A stretch of 64,000 bases of DNA. It comes from Accumulibacter phosphatis. GTDB taxonomy: Bacteria > Pseudomonadota > Gammaproteobacteria > Burkholderiales > Rhodocyclaceae. How positions within the stretch are numbered: position 1 is the stretch's first letter; every line of letters begins with the position of its first letter. Where the stretch lies: NCBI RefSeq assembly GCF_000024165.1, contig NC_013194.1, forward strand, positions 744,001 to 808,000. The letters are read 5' to 3'. Positions 17,166-25,007 of the stretch are shown one piece after another. The notes under the pieces are model-generated. The model was not told where the DNA came from and did no database searches. It worked only from the letters and a program-made list of their open reading frames with translations. Both the position numbers and the translations under genes were made by a program.

Positions 17166-20100
17166 TCACATGCCCTCCCACATCTTCTGCAGCCGCTTGC
17201 TCGATACCGGTACCGGCGTGCGCAGTTCCTGCGCGAACAACTGCACGCGAAGTTCCTCGAGCAACCAGCGAAACTGCTCGAGTTGCGGCTCGCGCACCCC
17301 CTGCCTGGCGCGCACGCTGGCCCGTCGCTCGTAGTGGGCCCACAGCGGCGCGTACTCGGCAAGCAGGCGCGCGTCGCGGGCCAGCCCGAGGCTACCTGCC
17401 GCCTTCAGTTTGTCGAGACGTAGCCCGATCGCCTTCAGGTAGCGCGGGTAGTGCTGCAGGCGCTCGAACGGCGTTTCCGCGACGAAGCGCTTGCCGATCA
17501 AGCGCGAGAGCTGCGCCTCGATGTCCTGCAGCGTGCCGGGGTAGGCCTTGAAGCCCGGCAGCTTCTTCTGCAAGGCTTGCCAGTCGGTGAGGATCTGCCC
17601 GACCAGGCGGCAGATTTCCTGCGCCAGCAGGTTTATCCTCGCCTTGCCCTCGAGACAGCGGGCGCGGAAACCGGCCGCATCAGTCGGCCACGGTTCTCCC
17701 AGGCAGGCGCGCGTGCAGGCGACTTCGATCACCTGCCGGCGCAACTCGTCGAGCGTGCCGAGAGGCATGAACTGCATCGCCATTGGTGTCAGCCCGGGAA
17801 GATTCTTCTCCAGGTACTTCACCTGCTCGCGGAACTGCAGCATGAACAAGCGCAGGAGGCCCGCCGCATGCGCCTGCCGCGCCTCTTCCGGCGAATCGAA
17901 GACGCACAGCGAGACGCTGTCGCCATCGTCGGAGAGTCCCGGGTAGCCGAGAACGCGCTGGCCGCCGCCGGCCTCGACTTCCATCAGCTCGGGGAGTTCG
18001 CCAAATACCCAGTCGGTCATTCCCGAGTACTCGTCGGGCGTTTCATGCAGCTCGGTGAACTCCTGCTTCGCTTCGCGTCCCCACTCGGCGCGCAGTTCGC
18101 TCAGGTTACGGGTCATCGCCAGTTGGCGGCCATTTTCATCGAGCAGACGGAAATTGAACGACAGGTGTGCCGGCAGAACATCGGGGCGGAAGGCGTCGGG
18201 AGTGATCTCCCAGCCGCGCGCGTTGAGGCCGCGCGATTGCAGGATGAAGCTCACCAGGGCGCTCACCAGCGGCTTGTCGGCAGGGGGCACCTGGGCGACG
18301 AACTCGGCAGCGAAGTCCGGTACCGGCACCAGCTTGGCGCGGATCTTCTGCGGCAGCGTCTTGACGAGCTGCACCACTTTCTCCTTGAGCAGCCCCGGCA
18401 CCAGCCACTCGCAGCGTGCCGCCGGAAGCTGATTGAGTTGCGCCAGCGGTACGCTCAGTGTCACGCCGTCGCGCCCACTGCCCGGCTCGAAGTGGTAGGC
18501 CAGCTCGAAGTCCACGCCGCCGAGCCGCAGTTGATGCGGAAAAGCTTCGCTGGTGATGCCGGCGGCCTCGTGCCGCATCAGGTCTTCGCGCTGCAGGTGG
18601 AGTAACTGCGGCTGTTCGCGTTCGACCTCGCGCCGCCATTTGTCGAAAGCGGCGGCGCTGAAGATTCCTTCGGGGACGACCCGGTCGTAGAAGGCGAAGA
18701 TCAGTTCGTCGTCTACCAGCACGTCGGGTCGACGCGATTTGTGTTCGAGCGTTTCGATGTCGAGCATCAACTGCTGGTTGTGCGTGAAGAAATCCCAGCG
18801 GCGGGCGAACTCCTCGCTGACCTCGCCGCCGACCAACGCCTGGCGGAGGAAGATCTCGCGCGCCGCCGACGGGTTCAACGGCCCGAAGTTCACCCGCCGG
18901 CGCGCTTCAACGACGATCCCGTACAGCGTGATGCGCTCGAAGGCGATCGCCTGCATCGCCTTCTGCTCCCAGTGCGGGTCGAACCAGCTACGCTTGAGGA
19001 GATGTGCGCCGACGCGTTCGAGCCACTCGGGTTCGGCGCGCGCGACGCAGCGGGCGAACAAGCGCGTCGTCTCGCTGAGTTCCGCCGCGACGACCCACTT
19101 GCCGGCCTTCTTCTGCAGCGGCGAGCCCGGATGGATGAGGAACTTGATGCCGTGGGCGCCAAGGTAATACCCCGAGTCCTCCGACTTGCAGCCGATATTG
19201 CCGAGCAGACCGGCGAGAAGGGCGCGATGGATGGCGTCGTAGGTCGCCGGCAACTGGTTTTCCTGCCACTGATGCTCGGCGGCGAGTGCGTGCAGCTGGC
19301 TGTGAATATCGCGCCACTCGCGCATGCGCAGTGCCGAGAGAAAGTTCTCGTGGCAGGCCTCGACCAGCTTGCGCTGCGACTTGCGGTGTTCGATCTCGGC
19401 CTGATACCAGTCCCAGAGCCTGAGCCAGGAGAGAAACTCCGACTTCTCGTCGGCAAACTTGCGGTGCGCCGCGTCCGCCGTTCCCTGCTTCTCCTGCGGA
19501 CGTTCGCGCGGATCCTGCACCGAGAGCGCGGCGGCGATCACCAGCACCTCGCGCAGGCAGCCTTCAGCACGGGCGCCGACGATCATGCGCGCCAGGCGCG
19601 GATCGAGCGGCATCTTCGCCAGTTCCTGGCCGACCGGTGTCAGCGCGTGCTCGGCCGTCACCGCGCCGAGTTCGATCAGCAACTGGTAGCCGTCGCTGAT
19701 CGCCTTGCGCGGCGGCGCTTCGAGGAAGGGGAAATCCTCCACGTCGCCGAGGCGCAGCGCTCGCATGCGCAGGATCACGCCGGCCAGCGACGAGCGCAGG
19801 ATCTCCGGATCGGCATACGCCGGTCGCAGCGCGAAGTCCTGTTCGTCGTAAAGGCGGATGCAGACGCCCGCCGCCACCCGGCCGCAGCGCCCGGAACGCT
19901 GGTTGGCCGAAGCCTGCGCGATCTTCTCGATCTGCAGTTGCTCGACCTTGTTGCGGTAGGAATAGCGCTTGACGCGCGCCAGCCCCGAATCGACGACGTA
20001 GCGGATTCCCGGCACGGTCAGCGAGGTCTCGGCGACGTTCGTCGCCAGCACGATACGGCGGCCGACATGCGACTTGAAGATGCGCCCCTGCTCTTCGGCC

Positions 20101-21119
20101 GAGAGGCGGGCGAACAGCGGCAGGATTTCGGTGTGCGGTGGGTGGTGCTTGCGCAGCGCCTCGGCCGCCTCGCGAATCTCGCGCTCGCCGGGCAGGAAGA
20201 CCAGCACGTCGCCGGGCCCGACGCGATGCAACTCGTCGCAGGCGTCGGCAATCGCATCGTACAGATCGCGCTCGTCGTCGCTGGCGGCATTGCCTGCGGC
20301 GTCAACATCCGCGCTCTGCAGCGGGCGATAACGCACTTCCACCGGGTACAGGCGGCCCGAGACCTCGATCACCGGCGCAGCGTCGAAGTGCTGCGAAAAG
20401 CGCTCGGCATCGATCGTCGCCGAGGTGATGATCAGCTTGAGGTCACGTCGCTTCGGTAGGAGCTGCTTGAGGTAGCCGAGCAGGAAGTCGATGTTCAGGC
20501 TGCGCTCGTGCGCCTCGTCGATGATCAGCGTGTCGTACTGTTCGAGCCACGGGTCGCCCTGCGTCTCCGCAAGCAGGATGCCGTCGGTCATCAGCTTGAC
20601 GAAGGCTTCCGGCGACGTGCGGTCGCTGAAGCGGATCTTGTAGCCCACCAGACGTCCGAACTCGCTGTGCAACTCCTGGGCGATACGCATCGCCGTTGCC
20701 CGCGCAGCGATGCGGCGGGGCTGCGTATGGCCGATCAGACCGGTCGCGCCGCGGCCGAGGGCAAGGCATATCTTCGGGATCTGCGTCGTCTTGCCCGAGC
20801 CCGTTTCACCGCAGACGATCACCACCTGATGTTTCGCGATCAGACCGGCGATTTCGTCGCGCCGCCCGTTGACCGGCAGGTCGTCGGCAAACTCGGGTTC
20901 CGGCAGGCGCGCACGCCGGGCCGCGACGGCTGCCCGCGATCTTCCGAGCAGTTCGTCGCGCTGGACCTGCAGCGCATCACGCTTGCTGCCGAAGAGGTGT
21001 CGCAGGTCGCGCGCCATCGACCGCAGACGGCGCTGATCGGCTGCCAGGCAGTCAGCGAAGGGGTCGGCCGCTCGGCTTGGCGTTCGCGGCTGCACAGAAG
21101 GGGGGGGATTGAGGATCAT
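17166..21119 (-). CDS. hrpA: ATP-dependent RNA helicase HrpA
   Basis: A 1317-residue DEAH-box helicase. Walker A GETGSGKTTQIPK is near residue 105, then DEAH, the SAT motif (ITSATIDAERF) and motif VI QRSGRCGRVAAG, followed by HA2, OB-fold and the long DUF3418 C-terminal region found in bacterial HrpA. The E. coli protein is similar in length. I take the ATG at 21119; the frame stays open further upstream through a repeat hairpin but without a ribosome site. No strong Shine-Dalgarno is visible for either. HrpA rescues stalled ribosomes and remodels mRNA. Confidence 0.93.
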   Translation of the reverse strand: MILNPPPSVQPRTPSRAADPFADCLAADQRRLRSMARDLRHLFGSKRDALQVQRDELLGRSRAAVAARRARLPEPEFADDLPVNGRRDEIAGLIAKHQVVIVCGETGSGKTTQIPKICLALGRGATGLIGHTQPRRIAARATAMRIAQELHSEFGRLVGYKIRFSDRTSPEAFVKLMTDGILLAETQGDPWLEQYDTLIIDEAHERSLNIDFLLGYLKQLLPKRRDLKLIITSATIDAERFSQHFDAAPVIEVSGRLYPVEVRYRPLQSADVDAAGNAASDDERDLYDAIADACDELHRVGPGDVLVFLPGEREIREAAEALRKHHPPHTEILPLFARLSAEEQGRIFKSHVGRRIVLATNVAETSLTVPGIRYVVDSGLARVKRYSYRNKVEQLQIEKIAQASANQRSGRCGRVAAGVCIRLYDEQDFALRPAYADPEILRSSLAGVILRMRALRLGDVEDFPFLEAPPRKAISDGYQLLIELGAVTAEHALTPVGQELAKMPLDPRLARMIVGARAEGCLREVLVIAAALSVQDPRERPQEKQGTADAAHRKFADEKSEFLSWLRLWDWYQAEIEHRKSQRKLVEACHENFLSALRMREWRDIHSQLHALAAEHQWQENQLPATYDAIHRALLAGLLGNIGCKSEDSGYYLGAHGIKFLIHPGSPLQKKAGKWVVAAELSETTRLFARCVARAEPEWLERVGAHLLKRSWFDPHWEQKAMQAIAFERITLYGIVVEARRRVNFGPLNPSAAREIFLRQALVGGEVSEEFARRWDFFTHNQQLMLDIETLEHKSRRPDVLVDDELIFAFYDRVVPEGIFSAAAFDKWRREVEREQPQLLHLQREDLMRHEAAGITSEAFPHQLRLGGVDFELAYHFEPGSGRDGVTLSVPLAQLNQLPAARCEWLVPGLLKEKVVQLVKTLPQKIRAKLVPVPDFAAEFVAQVPPADKPLVSALVSFILQSRGLNARGWEITPDAFRPDVLPAHLSFNFRLLDENGRQLAMTRNLSELRAEWGREAKQEFTELHETPDEYSGMTDWVFGELPELMEVEAGGGQRVLGYPGLSDDGDSVSLCVFDSPEEARQAHAAGLLRLFMLQFREQVKYLEKNLPGLTPMAMQFMPLGTLDELRRQVIEVACTRACLGEPWPTDAAGFRARCLEGKARINLLAQEICRLVGQILTDWQALQKKLPGFKAYPGTLQDIEAQLSRLIGKRFVAETPFERLQHYPRYLKAIGLRLDKLKAAGSLGLARDARLLAEYAPLWAHYERRASVRARQGVREPQLEQFRWLLEELRVQLFAQELRTPVPVSSKRLQKMWEGM

Positions 21120-21222
21120 CGGTCGAGGAAAACGGGCGACAGCAGCCAGATCTGTACGGCAAAGACCCACCGTCGCACTTCGCCCACGGGCATCCTGGTG
21201 TCGCGGCGCCGTAGCGTCGTAG

Positions 21223-21252
21223 GTTGGGTTAGGCCGCAGGCCGTAACCCAAC
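21223..21252. repeat. REP-like hairpin upstream of hrpA
   Basis: GTTGGGTTA / TAACCCAAC arms (9 bp) around an inner GGCC-GCA-GGCC palindrome. This GGTTGGGTTA-type element recurs in many proteobacterial genomes as an intergenic repeat. It lies between hrpA and the integron integrase remnant. Confidence 0.65.
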
Positions 21253-21338
21253 ATCCCGCGGCAAGAACGTCCGGTTACGCTGTGCCAACCCGACCTGCGG
21301 TGGCCGAGCATAGCCGTGAAGAGTCACAACGCCCCATT

Positions 21339-22333
21339 CTACACCAGTGCGTCGAGCGGACTCCGAACACCTCGCCCGCCGCGCTTGAGCACGTGCGTGT
21401 AGATCATCGTCGTGCTCACATCGGCGTGCCCAGCAGTTCCTGCACAGTGCGGATGTCATAGCCGCTATCGAGCAGCGAGGTGGCGAACGAATGGCGAACG
21501 GTGTGCGGCGTGGCCGGCTTGGTGATGCCCGCTGCGATCACGGCCTTCTTCATCGCCCGTTGCAGCAGCTTCTCGTCAAGATGATGGCGGCGCTCCAGCC
21601 CGCTGCGCGGATCGATCGAGTAACTCCCGGATGGGAATACGTACTGCCAACTCCAGGTTTGGTTGGCGGCCGGATATTTGCGTTCGAGTGCGAAGGGCAA
21701 GTAGACGCCGCCTTTCCCAAGTCGCAGATCGTCCTCGAAGATCCGTCTGCGACGGGCCAGATGCTCGCGCAGCTCCGCTATCAGCGTCTCCGGCAACATC
21801 GTTACGCGATCCTTCGCCCCCTTGCCGTCGCGAATCAGTATCTCGCACCGCTCGAAATCGAGATCCTTCACCCGCAAGCGAACGCATTCCATCAGGCGCA
21901 TGCCGCTGCCGTAAAGCAAACGCGCGAGCAGGGCCTGGACTCCCTGCATCCGGTCGAGAACGCGCTGCACCTCGTTGCCCGACAACACCACCGGCAAGCG
22001 CGCTGGCCGCTTGGCTCGCACCACGCCGTCGAGCCACGGCAGGTCAATGCCCAAGACCTCCCGGTACAGGAACAACAAGGCCGACAACGCCTGATTCTGC
22101 GTCGCCGCGGCCACTTGGCCTTCCACGGCCAAGTGTGTGAGAAAGGCCTCGACTTCGCGCGCCCCCATGTCCCGTGGATGGCGCTTATGTTGGAAGAGGA
22201 TGAATCGCCTCGCCCATTGAACATACTGTGCTTCGGTTCGGATACTATAATGCTTCAGTCGGATCCGGTCGCGAAGCTGATCGAGCAGCTTGGGTTCCGA
22301 AGGTGTGTTTTGCGTCGTGTCAGGTGTGTTCAT
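21339..22333 (-). pseudogene. intI: Integron integrase IntI, frameshifted before the catalytic tyrosine
   Basis: Tyrosine recombinase with the IntI-specific insert (ALERKYPAANQTWSWQYVFPS) and catalytic residues in YGSGMRLME (Arg) and PHTVRHSFATSLL (His-x-x-Arg). Start ATG at 22333 has AAAGG eight bases upstream; a GTG at 22342 is the alternative. The frame ends early at 21416 as ELLGTPM. Near 21427-21430 one base is missing: in the next frame the expected ending continues as GHADVSTTMIYTHVLKRGG (catalytic Tyr in MIYTH) and stops at 21339. The repaired length would be 331 residues, normal for IntI. Inactive unless the shift is a sequencing error or is bypassed. Confidence 0.92.
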
Positions 22334-22353
22334 CGTCAGCACCTTTCAAGAAA

Positions 22354-22650
22354 TCAAGAGGTTACAGAGGATGAGCCGTAGTATACACCTTGTACTGTAC
22401 TTTTATACACATTTCTTGGTGTCCACTTCACGTTAGAGGGCGTCGTCGCTTGCTTCAACTTCTCGACAAGCTCCGGGTGCATGTAGAACGTGTTTCCAAT
22501 TTGGTAGCAACCCGGTCGGTCAATGTGGTGTTTCACCACGGACCACTGTTTCCGCTTCTTCGGTATCGGGTGGCGTTCCACTTTCCACTCGTCGCGAACC
22601 TCTCGTGCCAATAAGTGCGGCACTATGCGCATTCCCGTCAGTCCGTGCAT
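22354..22650 (-). CDS. Cassette 1 gene, reverse-oriented, unknown small protein
   Basis: A 98-residue basic protein (MHGLTGMRIVPHLLARE...) on the minus strand. A good ribosome site (AAAGGAAG, about 5 bases before the ATG) sits immediately beyond attC1. I do not recognise a family; KVERHPIPKKRKQW and YQIGNTFYMHPELVEKLKQ suggest a small nucleic-acid-binding or regulatory protein, but that is a guess. The last 25 or so codons lie outside the cassette, across the attI junction and the intI promoter, ending 20 bases before the integrase ATG on the same strand. Confidence 0.5.
   Translation of the reverse strand: MHGLTGMRIVPHLLAREVRDEWKVERHPIPKKRKQWSVVKHHIDRPGCYQIGNTFYMHPELVEKLKQATTPSNVKWTPRNVYKSTVQGVYYGSSSVTS
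22380..22385 (-). promoter_or_regulatory. Candidate -10 of the intI promoter
   Basis: TATACT on the minus strand, 47 bases upstream of the integrase ATG and just downstream (in the intI direction) of the LexA-like box. No clear -35. Confidence 0.4.
22395..22410. promoter_or_regulatory. LexA-like SOS box in front of intI
   Basis: CTGT-N8-ACAC, one mismatch from the enterobacterial-type CTGT-N8-ACAG. Reading TACTGTACTTTTATACAC, the left half fits TACTGTA exactly. Its place just upstream of the -10 matches SOS control known for many integron integrases. Whether this host's LexA uses that motif is unknown. Confidence 0.5.
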
Positions 22651-22667
22651 ATGTCTTCCTTTCTGCC

Positions 22668-22731
22668 CCCTAACTCTTCAGTGGAGCGCGACGCCCCGCA
22701 AGCGGGCCGCGCCTCACTTCGGGCGTTAGCC
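22668..22731 (+). repeat. attC1
   Basis: Left core CCCTAAC and right core GTTAGCC, 64 bases, with an internal hairpin of GC-rich arms (GAGCGCGACGCCCCGC against GCGGGCCGCGCCTC). The left core region is complementary at 8 of 9 positions to the start of cassette 1. Confidence 0.85.
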
Positions 22732-22753
22732 ACCACAAAACAGGGATTGCCAC

Positions 22754-23683
22754 ATGGCAAAGCAACTATCACCGGCTGGTATTATGGCGCTCAAGGAAGC
22801 GCTCTGTTCTGTCTATTGGTACAAATCCGAGCTTCGAGGCTTTCTGCAACTGTGCTTATCCAACCCGGGAATACTGAACAAATTCAATTGGGAAAACTAC
22901 AAGCGTCAGATTGCATCCGACATCGTCGACTACCTCGTTATCGATCCTGCTGCGCATCTGGGAGATCTAACGAAGGTCTGCTACGAACTTTGCAAACTAA
23001 CTGATTTTTCGCATCTAAAGCCTCTTGATGATGGCCCGCAAAAGGTCGAAAAGGCTAGGAACGCGGTTAACCAACTAAAGCAACTCGTCGAGCCACACCA
23101 AGACGTCAAGAAAGAACAAGACGACATCAAACGTCGGCAAGAACTTGCGGCCAAAAAGCTACGAGAGAACGCAGCAGTTCGTCAAAAGTTAGAAGCAATC
23201 AAAGCTCGGTATATGGCGCTGGTAGGCTTCGACAATGCACAAAGCAGAGGTTTTGAACTGGAGCGCGTAATGTACGAACTCTTTGAGCTATTCGACCTTG
23301 ATCCAAAAGCATCATTCAAGAACCTCGGCGAGCAGATCGATGGGGCATTTTCTCTTGAAGGCACTGAGTACCTGTTTGAAGCCAAGTGGCAAAAAGAGTT
23401 GGTCAATAAAGCGGACCTGGCAGTGTTCTCCGACAAAGTCAGGACAAAGCTTGAAAACACCCTAGGTATCTTTCTCTCGATCAATGGTTTTTCACAAGAT
23501 GGAGTCACTGCACACCAAGCTGGCGGAGCGTCACTACTGCTTGTGGATGGGGGCGATCTAATGGCTGTCTTTGAAGAACGAATCGACTTCATAAGCCTAT
23601 TACTACGGAAAAAGCGCCATGCTGCCCAAACAGGCCAAATCTATCTCAGCTACTACCAAATGGTTACCGCTGGTGGTGGCTAA
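22754..23683 (+). CDS. Cassette 2: PD-(D/E)XK nuclease-like protein (restriction-endonuclease type)
   Basis: A 309-residue protein with three parts: a helical N-terminal domain (1-100), a charged coiled coil (about 105-155), and a nuclease-like domain. The last contains GFELERVMYELFELF, then QIDGAFSLEGTEYLFEAKWQ, where Asp, Glu and Lys (ID...EAK) have the spacing of a PD-(D/E)XK active site, followed by a conserved-looking FLSINGFSQDG. This resembles Mrr-like or type IV restriction nucleases, so a defence role is plausible. No partner methylase is in the cassette. The stop codon lies inside the attC2 left core, so gene and attC are tightly packed. AT-richer than the chromosomal flanks. Confidence 0.65.
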   Translation: MAKQLSPAGIMALKEALCSVYWYKSELRGFLQLCLSNPGILNKFNWENYKRQIASDIVDYLVIDPAAHLGDLTKVCYELCKLTDFSHLKPLDDGPQKVEKARNAVNQLKQLVEPHQDVKKEQDDIKRRQELAAKKLRENAAVRQKLEAIKARYMALVGFDNAQSRGFELERVMYELFELFDLDPKASFKNLGEQIDGAFSLEGTEYLFEAKWQKELVNKADLAVFSDKVRTKLENTLGIFLSINGFSQDGVTAHQAGGASLLLVDGGDLMAVFEERIDFISLLLRKKRHAAQTGQIYLSYYQMVTAGGG

Positions 23684-23746
23684 CCCTGCGCTCCAGGCGA
23701 CCGGCCGCATAAAGCCGCGGCCGTCGCCTGAGCTTCGACGTTGCTC
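23678..23746 (+). repeat. attC2
   Basis: Left core GGCTAAC, right core GTTGCTC, central hairpin CAGGCGACCGGCCGC / GCGGCCGTCGCCTG. The left flank GTGGTGGCTAAC is the exact reverse complement of the first 12 bases of cassette 2. The interior is nearly identical to attC5 and attC6. Confidence 0.88.
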
Positions 23747-23979
23747 GGGAAAGGCGGCTGCGCTGATGGACGCAACGGGCAAGGGTACTGCTACCACATT
23801 GGCGTGGGCTGTATAAAGCGTGAAGAATCTGCTAATAAGCGAAGTGTGTACTGAGCGGATGTATAACGCGAGCGTTCATACACACGCCCAGCGCACACTT
23901 CGGAGTAAGGCAGGTACCTCGTGGTGGGTTGTCCGGCCGTGGGCATGGAGACCTTCCGGCTTTCCCCGCCGCCTTTCCC
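23747..23979. other. Cassette 3 interior, no convincing gene
   Basis: Open frames here cross the cassette boundary, lack ribosome sites and have unnatural composition. The only distinct structure is the long inverted repeat at 23840-23902. It is probably an ORF-less cassette or one carrying a structured RNA or a regulatory element. Confidence 0.5.
23840..23902. repeat. 63-base imperfect inverted repeat in cassette 3
   Basis: Arms of 29 and 30 bases around CGAG. The outer CGAAGTGTG pairs exactly with CACACTTCG, and the inner AACG pairs with CGTT. Five mismatched positions and one bulge in all. The core triplets are not placed as in attC, so it is a separate element. Confidence 0.75.
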
Positions 23980-24046
23980 GTTCAACGCGTCGCTGGAGCA
24001 CACTCGCCGCCTTACGGCGTCAAGGTGCTCACCTCCAACGTTGGGC
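23980..24046 (+). repeat. attC3
   Basis: Left core GTTCAAC and right core GTTGGGC, 67 bases, with arms GAGCAC / GTGCTC and CGCCG / CGGCG inside. The 20 bases ending at the left core are complementary at 17 positions to the start of cassette 3. Confidence 0.85.
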
Positions 24047-24227
24047 CGCGCATCCAAGTCACCCATCCAGTTGTGTAGCAGCCTGCATGGGTGAATACTT
24101 TGTCAGCGGTCCCGCAGCAAGTGCGAATATCAGCGAGCTGCGGTTCTGTTCCTAATAGCCTTTGTGCGGCCGGCCAACCAAATTGCCCGGCCTTTCACCC
24201 ACGTTCAAGCCTCTCTGGAGAAATACA

Positions 24228-24692
24228 ATGTTAATGCACCGATCACCGCTCTCTGCGTCGATCCTGATCCTGATTTTGGTACTGGTTCCCTTCCTGGCTT
24301 CGTGCTCTGATGGTAGCGCAAACAAGGCAGCCAAGCACAAGGGTGTCGTCGTAAGCGTCCACTCGATAGAGCGTATGCCGGAATGGAATGACGGCCGAGG
24401 AACTATGCGACCGCGCAGTTCAGACTTCGAAATGCTCGTACTACGCGTAAACTACGACGCCACAGGGACCGAGGGAGCAACATTTGGAAGACCGCTGCTT
24501 GAAATGGCGGACGGCACACCGACGGAATCACTACTATCATCCTATGCGCTAAGCGGCGGTAAAACAACGCAGGACATTCCCTTCGCGATCTCTCGCGGTA
24601 GCGTTCCCGTCAAATTCATTCATGGCGATGCGGCGATAGACGTATCCAAACACCGAGTTGCCGGCGCGCCGACAAGCGCGTCTGCCAAGTAG
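24228..24692 (+). CDS. Cassette 4: small predicted lipoprotein
   Basis: A 154-residue protein with a lipoprotein signal: hydrophobic ILILILVLVPF then lipobox LASC (Cys near residue 24). ATG at 24228 with GGAG seven bases upstream; an ATG two codons later is the alternative. The mature part has no recognised domain; DFEMLVLRVNYDATGTEGATFG hints at a small beta-rich domain. Cassette 4 has a 187-base leader before the gene with no other ORF. Membrane-anchored exported proteins are frequent cassette cargo. Confidence 0.75.
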   Translation: MLMHRSPLSASILILILVLVPFLASCSDGSANKAAKHKGVVVSVHSIERMPEWNDGRGTMRPRSSDFEMLVLRVNYDATGTEGATFGRPLLEMADGTPTESLLSSYALSGGKTTQDIPFAISRGSVPVKFIHGDAAIDVSKHRVAGAPTSASAK

Positions 24693-24708
24693 GAAAGCTT
24701 AGGGCCGT

Positions 24709-24810
24709 ATCAAAGGGGCCAGGGTCGGATTAAATGCAAATCAATAGCCCAACTCTGCCCTCCAAGCGACGCTGCGCGATAAAGCCGCGCAGCGCGCCTG
24801 AGCTTTCACG
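24709..24810 (+). repeat. 102-base direct repeat, copy 1 (includes attC4)
   Basis: Differs from 28249-28350 at 3 positions. It includes 38 bases upstream of the attC (starting ATCAAAGGGGCCAGGGTCGG), so the repeat unit is larger than the recombination site. Confidence 0.9.
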
Positions 24811-24816
24811 TTGGGC
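24747..24816 (+). repeat. attC4
   Basis: Perfectly complementary cores GCCCAAC and GTTGGGC, 70 bases, interior hairpin with GACGCTGCGCG and CGCGCAGCGCGCC arms around ATAAAGC. Confidence 0.92.
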
Positions 24817-25007
24817 ACCCGAGGGGGAGAGTCCTTTGCATTTCGCGTGTCGCACCCATCGGCTTTACGCTGCGGGCGGTTCGACGTCTCCCGTGGCCCT
24901 TGCCGGTCGTGGCCGCGTCGCGGCTGCCGCGGCGGCGCGTACTGCAGTGCGCATCCTGAAACCGGCGTGATTGAGCAAGCGCCTGCGGATATTCTGGAGA
25001 TCTTTAC

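Larger units (their letters stand above)
22343..22432. other. attI zone and intI promoter region
   Basis: The 90 bases between the integrase start and the first cassette junction (G at 22432 of CACGTTAGAGG). AT-rich compared with the flanks. It holds a LexA-like box and a minus-strand -10 (TATACT). The exact attI boundaries cannot be set from sequence alone. Confidence 0.65.

Noticed and set aside
18741..20459. A 572-codon plus-strand open frame inside hrpA
   Set aside because: Antisense shadow of the helicase; the helicase motifs on the other strand are unambiguous.
23791..24155. Open frames on both strands over cassette 3 and attC3
   Set aside because: They run across the cassette boundary, lack ribosome sites and have low-complexity or unnatural composition.
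24150..24208. A further attC-like stretch ahead of the cassette 4 gene (GGCCGGCCAACC ... CACCCACGTTCAAGC)
   Set aside because: The right end resembles an attC but no complementary left core is present, and cassette 4 already has matching ends at 24041 and 24747. It could be a decayed site.
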